Shown: one piece after another, positions 44,296 to 51,425 of the stretch
Numbering within the stretch: the first letter of the stretch is position 1
Layout: each line of letters opens with the position of its first letter
Assembly (NCBI RefSeq): GCF_902859705.1
Contig: NZ_CADIJO010000015.1
Span: forward strand, 62,001 to 126,000
Length of the DNA stretch: 64,000 nt
Direction: 5' to 3'
Source of the DNA: Achromobacter deleyi
Lineage (GTDB): Bacteria; Pseudomonadota; Gammaproteobacteria; Burkholderiales; Burkholderiaceae_B
Notes under the pieces: model-generated
The model's database searches: none
Told to the model about the DNA's origin: nothing
What the model saw: only the letters and a program-made list of their open reading frames with translations
Translations under genes and position numbers: made by a program

Positions 44296-45051
44296 ATGAC
44301 AGCAAAACTCCCCACCTGGCCCTATTCCCGTCATATCGCCCACCGCGGCGGCGGCCGCCTGGCGCCGGAGAACACCCTGGCCGCCATGCGCACAGGCGCC
44401 GACCACGGCTTCACCATCTTCGAATACGACGTCAAGCTCAGCAGCGACAACATCCTCGTCCTCATGCACGACGACGACGTCGACCGCACCTCCAACGGCC
44501 ACGGCCCCGCCGCCGCCAAGACCTTCAGCGAACTCGCCCAGCTCGACTTCGGCAGCTGGCATTCCGCCCGCTTTGCCGGCGAGCCCCTGCCCACCTTCGC
44601 CGCCGTCGCCCGCTACACCGTTGCCAACGGCATCGCCAGCAACGTCGAAATCAAGCCCTGCCCCGGCCGCGAAGCCGAGACCGGCGCCGCCGTCGCCCTG
44701 GCCGCCCGCGAACTGTGGAAAGACGCCGCCGTGCCCCCGCTGTTGTCTTCGTTTGCCGAAGAAGCCCTGCAGGCCGCCCTGGAAGTCGCCCCCGAACTGC
44801 CGCGCGCCCTGCTCGTTGAAAAAGTGCCCGCCGACTGGCTCGACCGCCTGGTCAAGTACGACTGCGTCGCTCTGAACATCAACCAGAAAGACGCCACCCG
44901 CGAACTGATCGACGCCGTGCACGCCGCCGGCTACCGCATCGCCGCCTGGACCGTCAACGACCCCGCGCGCGCCCAGCTGCTGCTCGACTGGGGTATCGAC
45001 GGCATCTTCACCGACGAACTGGCCGCCATCGCGCCGGCCGCTTCCGCTTAA
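44296..45051 (+). CDS. ugpQ: Glycerophosphodiester phosphodiesterase
   Basis: 251-residue cytoplasmic GDPD enzyme that turns glycerophosphodiesters into glycerol-3-phosphate and an alcohol. Motifs: IAHRGGGRLAPENTLAAMRTG (catalytic His and Glu, residues 14-34), FEYDVKLSSDNILVLMHDDDVDRTSNG, and VEIKPCPGR. There is no signal peptide, which fits UgpQ and not periplasmic GlpQ. The terminal IDGIFTDEL is conserved. A start at 44296 is preceded by a weak ribosome site. It lies 12 bases before rlmJ, so the two are probably cotranscribed. Confidence 0.9.
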   Translation: MTAKLPTWPYSRHIAHRGGGRLAPENTLAAMRTGADHGFTIFEYDVKLSSDNILVLMHDDDVDRTSNGHGPAAAKTFSELAQLDFGSWHSARFAGEPLPTFAAVARYTVANGIASNVEIKPCPGREAETGAAVALAARELWKDAAVPPLLSSFAEEALQAALEVAPELPRALLVEKVPADWLDRLVKYDCVALNINQKDATRELIDAVHAAGYRIAAWTVNDPARAQLLLDWGIDGIFTDELAAIAPAASA

Positions 45052-45063
45052 GGCGCCCGCCCC

Positions 45064-45954
45064 GTGTTCAGCTATCGCCACGCCTTCCACGCCGGCAACC
45101 ACGCCGACGTTCTCAAGCACGCCATCCTGGTCCACACCCTGGACTACTTCAATCGCAAGGATGCGCCGTACTGGGTCGTCGACACCCATGCCGGCGCCGG
45201 CCTCTACAGCCTGGACAGCGACTGGGCCGCCAAGACGTCCGAATTCGCAGACGGCATCGGCCGCCTCTGGGAACGCGACGACCTGCCGCCCCTGTTGGCC
45301 GACTACGTCGCCCGCATCCGCGCCTTCAACACCAACGGCCGCCTGAAGCGCTACCCCGGTTCGCCCTGGCTCACCCTGGATGCGCTGCGCCCGTCCGATC
45401 GCCTGCGCCTGTTCGAAATGCACCCCACCGAGATCGACGCATTGGTCGTCAACCTCGAACACCAGGGCCGCACCGCCCAGCGCCAGACCACCATCTACGG
45501 CGACGACGGCTTCGAAGGCGTCAAGGCCCTGTTGCCGCCGCCCACGCGCCGCGGCATGGTCCTGATCGACCCTTCCTACGAAGACAAGAACGACTACCGC
45601 CGCACCCTGATCACCGTCAAGGAATGCATCAAGCGCTTTGCCACCGGCACCTTTGCCGTCTGGTATCCGCTGGTGCAGCGGCGCGAAGCCAGCGAAATGG
45701 CGCGCCACTTCGAGAACCTGAAGGTCAAGAGCTGGCTGCATGCCACCCTGACCGTCAAGAAGGCCACCATCGACGGCTACGGCCTGCATGGCAGCGGCAT
45801 GTTCCTGGTCAACCCGCCCTGGACGCTGCACGACGCCCTCAAGCAAGCCATGCCCTACCTGGCCCGTGAACTGGCCCAGGACGACCGCGCCAGCTTCACA
45901 CTGCAATACCGCGAAAACCCGTTCCCGGTGCCCAAGAAACAGTCTGACGACTGA
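45064..45954 (+). CDS. rlmJ: 23S rRNA (adenine(2030)-N6)-methyltransferase
   Basis: 296-residue methyltransferase that modifies A2030 of 23S rRNA with SAM. It begins at a GTG with FSYRHAFHAGNHADVLKH, the RlmJ signature, then DTHAGAGLYSL as SAM motif I. The catalytic motif usually read as DPPY is LIDPSYEDKNDY here. LVNPPWTLHD and the C-terminal region fit the family. Length is near E. coli RlmJ (280). It follows the glycerophosphodiesterase gene by 12 bases. Confidence 0.93.
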   Translation: MFSYRHAFHAGNHADVLKHAILVHTLDYFNRKDAPYWVVDTHAGAGLYSLDSDWAAKTSEFADGIGRLWERDDLPPLLADYVARIRAFNTNGRLKRYPGSPWLTLDALRPSDRLRLFEMHPTEIDALVVNLEHQGRTAQRQTTIYGDDGFEGVKALLPPPTRRGMVLIDPSYEDKNDYRRTLITVKECIKRFATGTFAVWYPLVQRREASEMARHFENLKVKSWLHATLTVKKATIDGYGLHGSGMFLVNPPWTLHDALKQAMPYLARELAQDDRASFTLQYRENPFPVPKKQSDD

Positions 45955-45988
45955 TTCCCGCGCCATGCCGCCACGGCGCCGACCCGCA

Positions 45989-46678
45989 TCAGCCGGGCCC
46001 GGCCACCGTGGCGCGCCATTTTTCCAGCCCCTGCACCAGGATCTCGCCCGCCTCGGCGATGTGCGCCTCTAGCAGGCGGCAGGCCCGCTCGACATCGCGC
46101 TTGGTTACCGCCGCCAGCAGTTGCTGGTGCTCGCGTTGCGAGCCGGGGTCCCAGTCCACGCACGCCGCGGTCACGTGCATGTAGCGTTCGCGCGACTCGT
46201 GCAGCATGTCGATGCTGGCCAGCAGGCGGGGCATCGCGCAGGGCCGGTACAGGGCTTCGTGAAAGACGCGGTTCGCGGCCTCCCATTGCTGCATGTCCTT
46301 TGCCTGTTCCCCTGCCTGAATTGCGGCCTGCGCCAGCCCGATATCGTCCGCGGTCATCGCCGGTATCGCATAGCGCAATGCCAGGGATTCCAGGGCGCCG
46401 CGCATGCGGGTGATTTCCAGCACCGAGGCCTCGTCCAGCGCACTGACACGCACGCCCTTGCGCGGCTCGCTGACCAGCAGGCCGCGCGCCTCGACCCGGC
46501 GGAAGGCTTCCCGGACCGGCACGTGGCTGGCGCCGAACTCTGCCGCCAGGGCGTCCTGCCCCACCCGTTCGCCGGGCCGCAATTGCCCCGTGATGATGCG
46601 TTCGACCAGCGTGCGCGCGATGCGCCCGGGCAAGGTGTCGTCATCGTCGCGCGATGCCGCGCCAGCCACCGGTGTCAT
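45989..46678 (-). CDS. GntR-family regulator (FadR/FCD type)
   Basis: 229-residue regulator. The N-terminal winged helix runs ARTLVERIITGQLRPGERVGQ, DALAAEFGASHVPVREAFRRVEARGLL, and the C-terminal FCD domain shows LEITRMRGALESLALRYA and FHEALY with metal-ligand His residues. The ATG at 46678 overlaps the ammonia-lyase stop by four bases (ATGA), which supports it over the upstream in-frame ATG at 46699. Encoded last in a two-gene operon with the lyase, it probably represses that operon through the palindrome at 48357-48377. Confidence 0.87.
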   Translation of the reverse strand: MTPVAGAASRDDDDTLPGRIARTLVERIITGQLRPGERVGQDALAAEFGASHVPVREAFRRVEARGLLVSEPRKGVRVSALDEASVLEITRMRGALESLALRYAIPAMTADDIGLAQAAIQAGEQAKDMQQWEAANRVFHEALYRPCAMPRLLASIDMLHESRERYMHVTAACVDWDPGSQREHQQLLAAVTKRDVERACRLLEAHIAEAGEILVQGLEKWRATVAGPG

Positions 46679-48339
46679 GCCGCCCCCTGCGCAGACCATA
46701 GCGGCCCGCAGGCCGACTGCACGGCGGCAGCCAGGCTGCCGTCCGCCACCCGCGATTGCAGCAGCGCGATGTCGTCGTGCACCCAGCGGTCATCGCCCAG
46801 CATGGCCGGCACAACGGCGCGGATCGCAGACCAGGCCGCAGCCGTGCCCTGGCCTACGGGATAGGCGCGCAGATCCGGCTCGGCCAGGTCCAGCGCCTGC
46901 GCGGCCAGCAGCATTTCCACCGTGACCACCGCCTGGGCGTTCTCGACCACCGTGCGCGTGCGCCGCGCCGCGAAGCACGAATTGCTGATGTGATCTTCGG
47001 TGTTGCCCTTGGCCGGCAGGCTGGTGGCGCTGGCCGGCCCGCACAGGCCCACGTTTTCCAGCACCAGGCCCGTGCCCAGGCTTTGCACGACCGAAAACCC
47101 CGTATTGATCCCGGGCCGTTCGGCAATCAGGTTGCCCGGCAGCCCGAAGTTGCAGGCCGGGTCCACCAGCCGCGCGCTGCGGCGGTCGCAGATCGCCGAC
47201 AGGTCCGTCACCGCCAAGGCAAGCAGGTCCATCGCCTGGGCAATGTATTGGCCGTGGAAGTGGCCGCCCGAAACAATGGCATAGCCTTCGTCTTCCGGGA
47301 AGATGAGTGGATTGTCGGTGGCGCTGTTCATCTCGGTGGCAAGAATGACATCGATGTAGTCCAGCGCCTCGAGCACCGGCCCATGGACCTGCGGCACGCA
47401 ACGCAGCGAATACACGTCCTGGATACGCGGGGCCAGCGGCGGTTCGTGCGGCGTGCCCGCCAGCGCCGGGTCCAGCCCCGGCGTGCCGCGCAGGCGTATC
47501 TGGCGGGCTGGTTCCGTGCAGCGCAGGCTGCCGGCCACCAGTTGGCGGATCGCGGCCGCCACGTCGCGCTGGCCACGATGCGGGCGGGCCTGCATCACCC
47601 GGGCCTCGAAGCACGAGAGTTCGCCGCGCAAGGCTTCCAGCGACAACACCATGGAAATGGTCGCGCTGGTCAGCAGCTTGCGCGCGTCGCTGGCCGCCAG
47701 CACCGCATACGCCAGCGAGGCCGTCGCGCCGTTGATGAGCGCCGTCGCGTCCTTGGCCTGCACATCGATCGTGGGCGCCAGCCCTGCCAGTTCGAAGGCC
47801 CGCGCGGCCGGCATCACCTCGCCCCGGTAGGCCACCCGCGATTGCGGCAGGCCCATCATGGCCCCGCTCATCAACGCCAACGGCGCCAGGTCGCCGCTGG
47901 CGCCCACGCTGCCTTTGGACGCGATGACGGGCGTGATGCCCGCATTGAGCATGGCGATGAGCCGGTCCACGATCGCGACGCGCACGCCGGAATGGTTGCT
48001 GGCAAAGGCATTCACCCGCAACGCCATCATCGCGCGCACGACCTCGTGCGGCATCGGTTCGCCCGTGCCGGCGGAATGAGACCGCACCAGGCTCGCCTGG
48101 AAGGTGGCGATTTCATCCGGCGCGATGCGCTGGCTCTTGAGCGCGCCCACCCCGGTATTGAAGGCGTACATCAGAGGCGCCGCGTCGTTGAGCCAGTTCG
48201 TCTCGATGTATTCGCGCGTGGCGCCGAGGGCGGCGCGGGCGCTGTCTGCCAGGGCCACTTTGGCGCCGGACCGCGCGATGGCAACAACGTCGTCGGCGCA
48301 CAGATGCGCACCGTCCAGGATGATTTCAGGCGTAGTCAT
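46675..48339 (-). CDS. hutH: Histidine ammonia-lyase-like aromatic amino acid lyase
   Basis: 554-residue lyase that removes ammonia from an aromatic amino acid using an MIO cofactor made from the Ala-Ser-Gly in GSVGASGDLAPLAL. Other family sites are FNTGVGALKSQRI, IQDVYSLRCVPQVHG and NTEDHISNSCFAAR. The SHSAGTG stretch and the Glu before Asp-His match histidine lyases better than Phe/Tyr lyases, so histidine is the likely substrate. No hutU, hutI or hutG is nearby, so it is not part of a normal hut operon. Product would be urocanate if histidine is used. Cotranscribed with the GntR gene. Confidence 0.82.
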   Translation of the reverse strand: MTTPEIILDGAHLCADDVVAIARSGAKVALADSARAALGATREYIETNWLNDAAPLMYAFNTGVGALKSQRIAPDEIATFQASLVRSHSAGTGEPMPHEVVRAMMALRVNAFASNHSGVRVAIVDRLIAMLNAGITPVIASKGSVGASGDLAPLALMSGAMMGLPQSRVAYRGEVMPAARAFELAGLAPTIDVQAKDATALINGATASLAYAVLAASDARKLLTSATISMVLSLEALRGELSCFEARVMQARPHRGQRDVAAAIRQLVAGSLRCTEPARQIRLRGTPGLDPALAGTPHEPPLAPRIQDVYSLRCVPQVHGPVLEALDYIDVILATEMNSATDNPLIFPEDEGYAIVSGGHFHGQYIAQAMDLLALAVTDLSAICDRRSARLVDPACNFGLPGNLIAERPGINTGFSVVQSLGTGLVLENVGLCGPASATSLPAKGNTEDHISNSCFAARRTRTVVENAQAVVTVEMLLAAQALDLAEPDLRAYPVGQGTAAAWSAIRAVVPAMLGDDRWVHDDIALLQSRVADGSLAAAVQSACGPLWSAQGAA

Positions 48340-48356
48340 GGGGAAGGCCAGGTAGT

Positions 48357-48377
48357 TTTTATAGATTATCTATAAAA
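48357..48377. promoter_or_regulatory. 21-base palindromic operator upstream of the ammonia-lyase gene
   Basis: A dyad with centre at 48367: TTTTATAGAT, one T, ATCTATAAAA, ten matching pairs. It ends 18 bases before the lyase ATG and overlaps where the promoter should be. FadR-type GntR proteins bind AT-rich palindromes of this kind, so the downstream GntR gene is the natural candidate for autoregulation. Confidence 0.7.
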
Positions 48378-48409
48378 TATTCTGACCTGACAAGAAGCCG
48401 GCAACGTGA

Positions 48410-48437
48410 AAAAGGGCTGCCCGAAGGCAGCCCTTTT
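48410..48437 (-). terminator. Intrinsic terminator of the oxidoreductase gene
   Basis: AAAAGGGCTGCC pairs with GGCAGCCCTTTT around CGAA. On the minus strand the loop is C(UUCG)G and the stem ends in a run of T, 85 bases after the stop of the gene at 48522. Confidence 0.9.
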
Positions 48438-48521
48438 CGAACTTCGCAGACGTGATGGCCTGGCGGGTTGGCTCGCCGACGGCGGCGGGCGTTGGGCCGC
48501 GGAGCGACCCCCACCCCGGCC

Positions 48522-49958
48522 TTACGCCGTGGCGCTTTCCGCTTCCACCTGGCGCAGCGCTTCCTGCGCACGCGCCAGCTTGGCCGCGGCATCGCGCAGC
48601 GCGGTGCGCAGGCCTTCCTCGATGACGGGATGGTAGAACGGCATTTCCAGCATGCGCGCCACCGTCAGTTCCTGCTGCACGGCCCAGGCCAGCAGATGGC
48701 CGATGTGCTCGGCGCTGGGGCCCACCATTTCCGCGCCCAGGAAGCGGCCCGTCGCGATGTCCGCATACACATGCAGCAGGCCGCGGTTCTTCAGCATCAC
48801 CCGCGAACGGCCCTGGTCGCTGAAATCTACCTCGCCCGTGACGAACGTGCCCGGGGTCAGGCGACCATGGCCCTGCCCCGCCAGCGCGATCTGCGGGTCC
48901 GAGAACACCACCGCCAGCGGCGCTCGGCGCAAGCCCTGGCGCACTTCGGGATAACGGGCCGCGTTCTCGCCCGCGATGCGGCCTTCGTCGGCGGCTTCGT
49001 GCAGCAGCGGCGCGTCGGCGTTGGCATCACCGGCGATGAAAATGGCCGAGTCGCCCGCCTGCATCGTGTCACGGTCAAACAGCGGCACGCCCTGCGCATT
49101 CAATTGCAGCGACGTGTTCTCCAGCCCCAGCCCATCCACGTTCGGACGGCGGCCGGTGGCCACCAGCGCGTAATCGAAACGCTCGGTGCGCTCGCTGTTG
49201 TCCAGCGCCACGTAGCGCACTTCCACCTCGTCGCCCACGCGTTGCGTTTCCAGCACCCGGGCATCCGGGTCCAGATAGAACTCGCGCTGGAAGATCTTGC
49301 GGGCGCTGTGGCGTACCTGCGGATCGCTGATGCCGCCCAGGCTGCCGCTGACGCCGAACACGCGCACCTCCACGCCCAGCCGTGCCAGCGCCTGGCCCAG
49401 TTCCAGCCCGATCACCCCCGGGCCGAATACGGCCACGCGGCGCGGCAGATCGTCCCAGGCGAACACGTCATCGTTCAATACCAGGCGATCACCCAGCCCG
49501 CGGAACGGCGGCGGTACCGCCGGCCGCGAACCCGTTGCGATCACCACGCGGGAGGCGTGGATCTCGGTATGGTCGTCCACCCGCAGCACCGTGTCGGACA
49601 CGAAACGGGCGTAGCCGCGAATCTTGTCTTCGGCGGGAATGTTCTCGACGCCTTCCAGCACGAAGCCCACGAAGCGGTCGCGTTCGCGCTTGACGCGGTC
49701 CATCACGGCCACGCCGTCCACGGCGATCTCGCCCTGCACATGCACGCCGAACGGCTCGGTGTGGGCGGCGTTGTGGGCCGCTTCGGCCGCGGCGATCAGC
49801 AGCTTGGACGGCATGCAGCCGACGCGGGCGCAGGTGGTGCCATAGGGGCCGCCTTCGATCAGCAGCGCGCGCTTGCCCGCGGCCTTCGCGGCGCGGTAGG
49901 CGGCCAGGCCGGCCGTGCCGGCGCCAAGAACGGCGATATCGGTGTGCAGAGTCTTCAT
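48522..49958 (-). CDS. FAD-dependent pyridine nucleotide-disulfide oxidoreductase (dihydrolipoyl dehydrogenase family)
   Basis: 478-residue flavoprotein of the class I disulfide oxidoreductases. FAD motif VLGAGTAGLAAYRAAKAAGK, redox disulfide CARVGCMPSK, NAD(P) motif VAVFGPGVIGLELGQALARLG, second FAD motif IFIAGDAN, and the C-terminal active-site His-Glu of the partner subunit in PFYHPVIEEGLRTALRD. These residues suit lipoamide, mercuric or glutathione reductase-like enzymes; it is not attached to a 2-oxo acid dehydrogenase here. A cytoplasmic thiol-redox role beside the Prx-Grx gene is plausible. Confidence 0.85.
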   Translation of the reverse strand: MKTLHTDIAVLGAGTAGLAAYRAAKAAGKRALLIEGGPYGTTCARVGCMPSKLLIAAAEAAHNAAHTEPFGVHVQGEIAVDGVAVMDRVKRERDRFVGFVLEGVENIPAEDKIRGYARFVSDTVLRVDDHTEIHASRVVIATGSRPAVPPPFRGLGDRLVLNDDVFAWDDLPRRVAVFGPGVIGLELGQALARLGVEVRVFGVSGSLGGISDPQVRHSARKIFQREFYLDPDARVLETQRVGDEVEVRYVALDNSERTERFDYALVATGRRPNVDGLGLENTSLQLNAQGVPLFDRDTMQAGDSAIFIAGDANADAPLLHEAADEGRIAGENAARYPEVRQGLRRAPLAVVFSDPQIALAGQGHGRLTPGTFVTGEVDFSDQGRSRVMLKNRGLLHVYADIATGRFLGAEMVGPSAEHIGHLLAWAVQQELTVARMLEMPFYHPVIEEGLRTALRDAAAKLARAQEALRQVEAESATA

Positions 49959-50122
49959 CTATCAGGTCCCCCGGGTTGTCACGTGGAGCAATGGTTTCAA
50001 AGGCGGATTCCGCCTTGTTGCGCACCCTCGGGACGAACGCCGTCCCGCCGCCCCAAAAAGAGGCCGCTCGAAGATACGAAGCAAGGGAAACCGGCGCGCC
50101 GGACCGCGCAGGGCGGCCCGGC

Positions 50123-50154
50123 GGCGGGAAGCGGCATGGTGCCGCTTCCCCGCC
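50123..50154 (-). terminator. Stem-loop after the Prx-Grx gene
   Basis: Bases 50123-50136 pair with 50140-50154 (14 bp with one bulged base) around TGG, 16 bases after the Prx-Grx stop. There is no T-run on the minus strand. Confidence 0.55.
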
Positions 50155-50169
50155 AGCAATCAGACTGAT

Positions 50170-50898
50170 TTAGGCGAAGTGCGCCTTCAGGTCTTCCAGG
50201 CCGCCGATCAGCGCGCCGTTGATGAACACCTGGGGAGCAGTGCCCTTGCCGGACACGGCGCCGATCACACGGCCGCGGACCTTGTTTTCCAGCGGGATCT
50301 CGATCGGGGCGTAGCCCTTGCTGTCCAGCAGCGCCTTGGCTTCGACGCAGAACGGGCAGCCCGGCTTGGAGAACACGACCACCTGGTCGGGCTTCTTGGC
50401 CGACGGGGCGAAGTGCGCCAGCATGGTGTCGGCGTCCGACACTTCAAACGGGTCGCCTTCCTTTTCCGGCTCGATGAACATCTTCTGGACCACGCCGTCC
50501 TTGACCAGCATGGAATAGCGCCAGCTGCGCTTGCCGAAGCCCAGGTCGCTCTTGTCGACCAGCATGCCCATGCCTTCGGTGAATTCACCGTTGCCGTCGG
50601 GCAGCAGCGTGATGTTGGCCGATTCCTGGTCCTTGGCCCATTCGTTCATGACGAAGGTGTCGTTGACGGACACGCAGACGATGCTGTCGACGCCGGCTTC
50701 GAAGAAGGCCGGAGCCAGTTCGTTGTAGCGCGGCAGGTGGGTGGACGAGCAGGTCGGCGTGAACGCGCCGGGAAGCGAAAAGACCACGACCGTCTTGTTC
50801 TTGAACAGGTCGTCGGACGTGAGCTTTTTCCAGGTGTTGCCCTCACGGACGGGGAACGTTACGTTGGGAACACGTTGGCCTTCACGGTTTTGCAGCAT
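50170..50898 (-). CDS. Peroxiredoxin 5-glutaredoxin fusion protein
   Basis: 242-residue hybrid. Residues 1-160 are a Prx5-type peroxiredoxin ([29 protein letters not shown] with the peroxidatic Cys), and residues 170-242 are a glutaredoxin with the GCPFC redox pair and [15 protein letters not shown]. Such fusions reduce hydroperoxides with glutathione directly. The ATG at 50898 follows AGGAGA. Upstream is an AT-rich 140-base region carrying a GATAGAT/ATCTATC repeat pair that could take a peroxide regulator. Confidence 0.93.
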   Translation of the reverse strand: MLQNREGQRVPNVTFPVREGNTWKKLTSDDLFKNKTVVVFSLPGAFTPTCSSTHLPRYNELAPAFFEAGVDSIVCVSVNDTFVMNEWAKDQESANITLLPDGNGEFTEGMGMLVDKSDLGFGKRSWRYSMLVKDGVVQKMFIEPEKEGDPFEVSDADTMLAHFAPSAKKPDQVVVFSKPGCPFCVEAKALLDSKGYAPIEIPLENKVRGRVIGAVSGKGTAPQVFINGALIGGLEDLKAHFA

Positions 50899-50939
50899 TC
50901 AATCTCTCCTTGGGTAGCGGGGTTTGTTTAACCACCATG

Positions 50940-51005
50940 GAAAGAATGATAAATCTGATCTATCAATTATTCAAATTTAATAAATTTACTTGATCGATAG
51001 ATTTT
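50940..51005 (-). promoter_or_regulatory. AT-rich promoter region of the Prx-Grx gene with an inverted repeat
   Basis: ATCTATC (50958-50964) and GATAGAT (50996-51002) form an inverted repeat in the most AT-rich stretch of the neighbourhood, 42-104 bases upstream of the Prx-Grx ATG. ATAG-N7-TTAT on the minus strand resembles half of an OxyR site, one base off. A peroxide-controlled promoter is plausible but not proven. Confidence 0.4.
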
Positions 51006-51024
51006 GGCAATTACGAAATAACCA

Positions 51025-51057
51025 CCGCCAGAAGTTTTCTATCATAACTTCTGGCGG
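51025..51057. terminator. Perfect 12-bp stem-loop after copZ
   Basis: CCGCCAGAAGTT pairs with AACTTCTGGCGG around nine bases, 11 bases after the copZ stop. Only TGGTT follows on the minus strand. Terminates copZ and may protect its mRNA. Confidence 0.6.
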
Positions 51058-51067
51058 CAGGCAGGCC

Positions 51068-51268
51068 TCAGACGCGTTGCGGCTCGTAGCCGGCGTCGCG
51101 GATGGCGGCCTCGACCTTGTCGGCCTGGTCCGTGCCGCTGACGGTCACGCGGTGGCTGGGCAGGTCCACGGCAACCGTAGCGCCGGGCGCGGCCGCATTG
51201 ACCGCGCCGGTGATGGTCTTGACGCAATGGCCGCAGGTCATGTCGGGGACTTGGAATTCGATGCTCAT
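51068..51268 (-). CDS. copZ: Copper chaperone (heavy-metal-associated domain)
   Basis: 66-residue protein consisting of one HMA domain with the metal site MTCGHC near residues 10-15 and the usual beta-alpha-beta order (SHRVTVSG, VEAAIRDAGYEPQRV). It carries Cu(I) to the P-type ATPase CopA encoded divergently. The ATG at 51268 is preferred because GGAG lies 7 bases before it; the ATG four codons earlier (51280) lacks a good ribosome site. A CueR box lies in the divergent promoter. Confidence 0.9.
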   Translation of the reverse strand: MSIEFQVPDMTCGHCVKTITGAVNAAAPGATVAVDLPSHRVTVSGTDQADKVEAAIRDAGYEPQRV

Positions 51269-51322
51269 GCTGTTCTCCATTTCAGGTTGGCTGCGCGGAT
51301 GGCTTCCCGCAAGCTTGAACCC

Positions 51323-51353
51323 AGCTTAAACCTTCCCATTATAGGAAGGTCAA
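51323..51353 (-). promoter_or_regulatory. CueR-type promoter of copZ
   Basis: On the minus strand TTGACC (-35, 51353-51348) and TAAGCT (-10, 51328-51323) are 19 bp apart, the stretched spacing of MerR-family promoters. Between them ACCTTCC and GGAAGGT (51330-51350) form the CueR dyad. Confidence 0.85.
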
Positions 51354-51367
51354 GCGTAGAATAAACC

Positions 51368-51398
51368 TTGACCTTCCCATCATGGGAAGGATGACACT
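51368..51398 (+). promoter_or_regulatory. CueR-type promoter of copA
   Basis: TTGACC at 51368-51373 and a weak -10 GACACT at 51393-51398 are 19 bp apart, with the CueR dyad ACCTTCC...GGAAGG (51371-51390) between them. The same control as copZ is expected. Transcription would begin near 51405. Confidence 0.8.
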
Positions 51399-51425
51399 GT
51401 GGGTTCACTCCCCACCGAGACTGCC

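Noticed and set aside
44018-44315. Short frames on both strands over the branched repeat
   Set aside because: Their codons are just the inverted repeat read in several frames; there is no start context or similarity.
50940-51002. Full tandem OxyR site
   Set aside because: Only one half site with a mismatch was found, and the second half is absent at the required spacing; kept only as a weak note.
51399-51425. GTG start for copA
   Set aside because: It precedes the transcription start expected from the CueR promoter.
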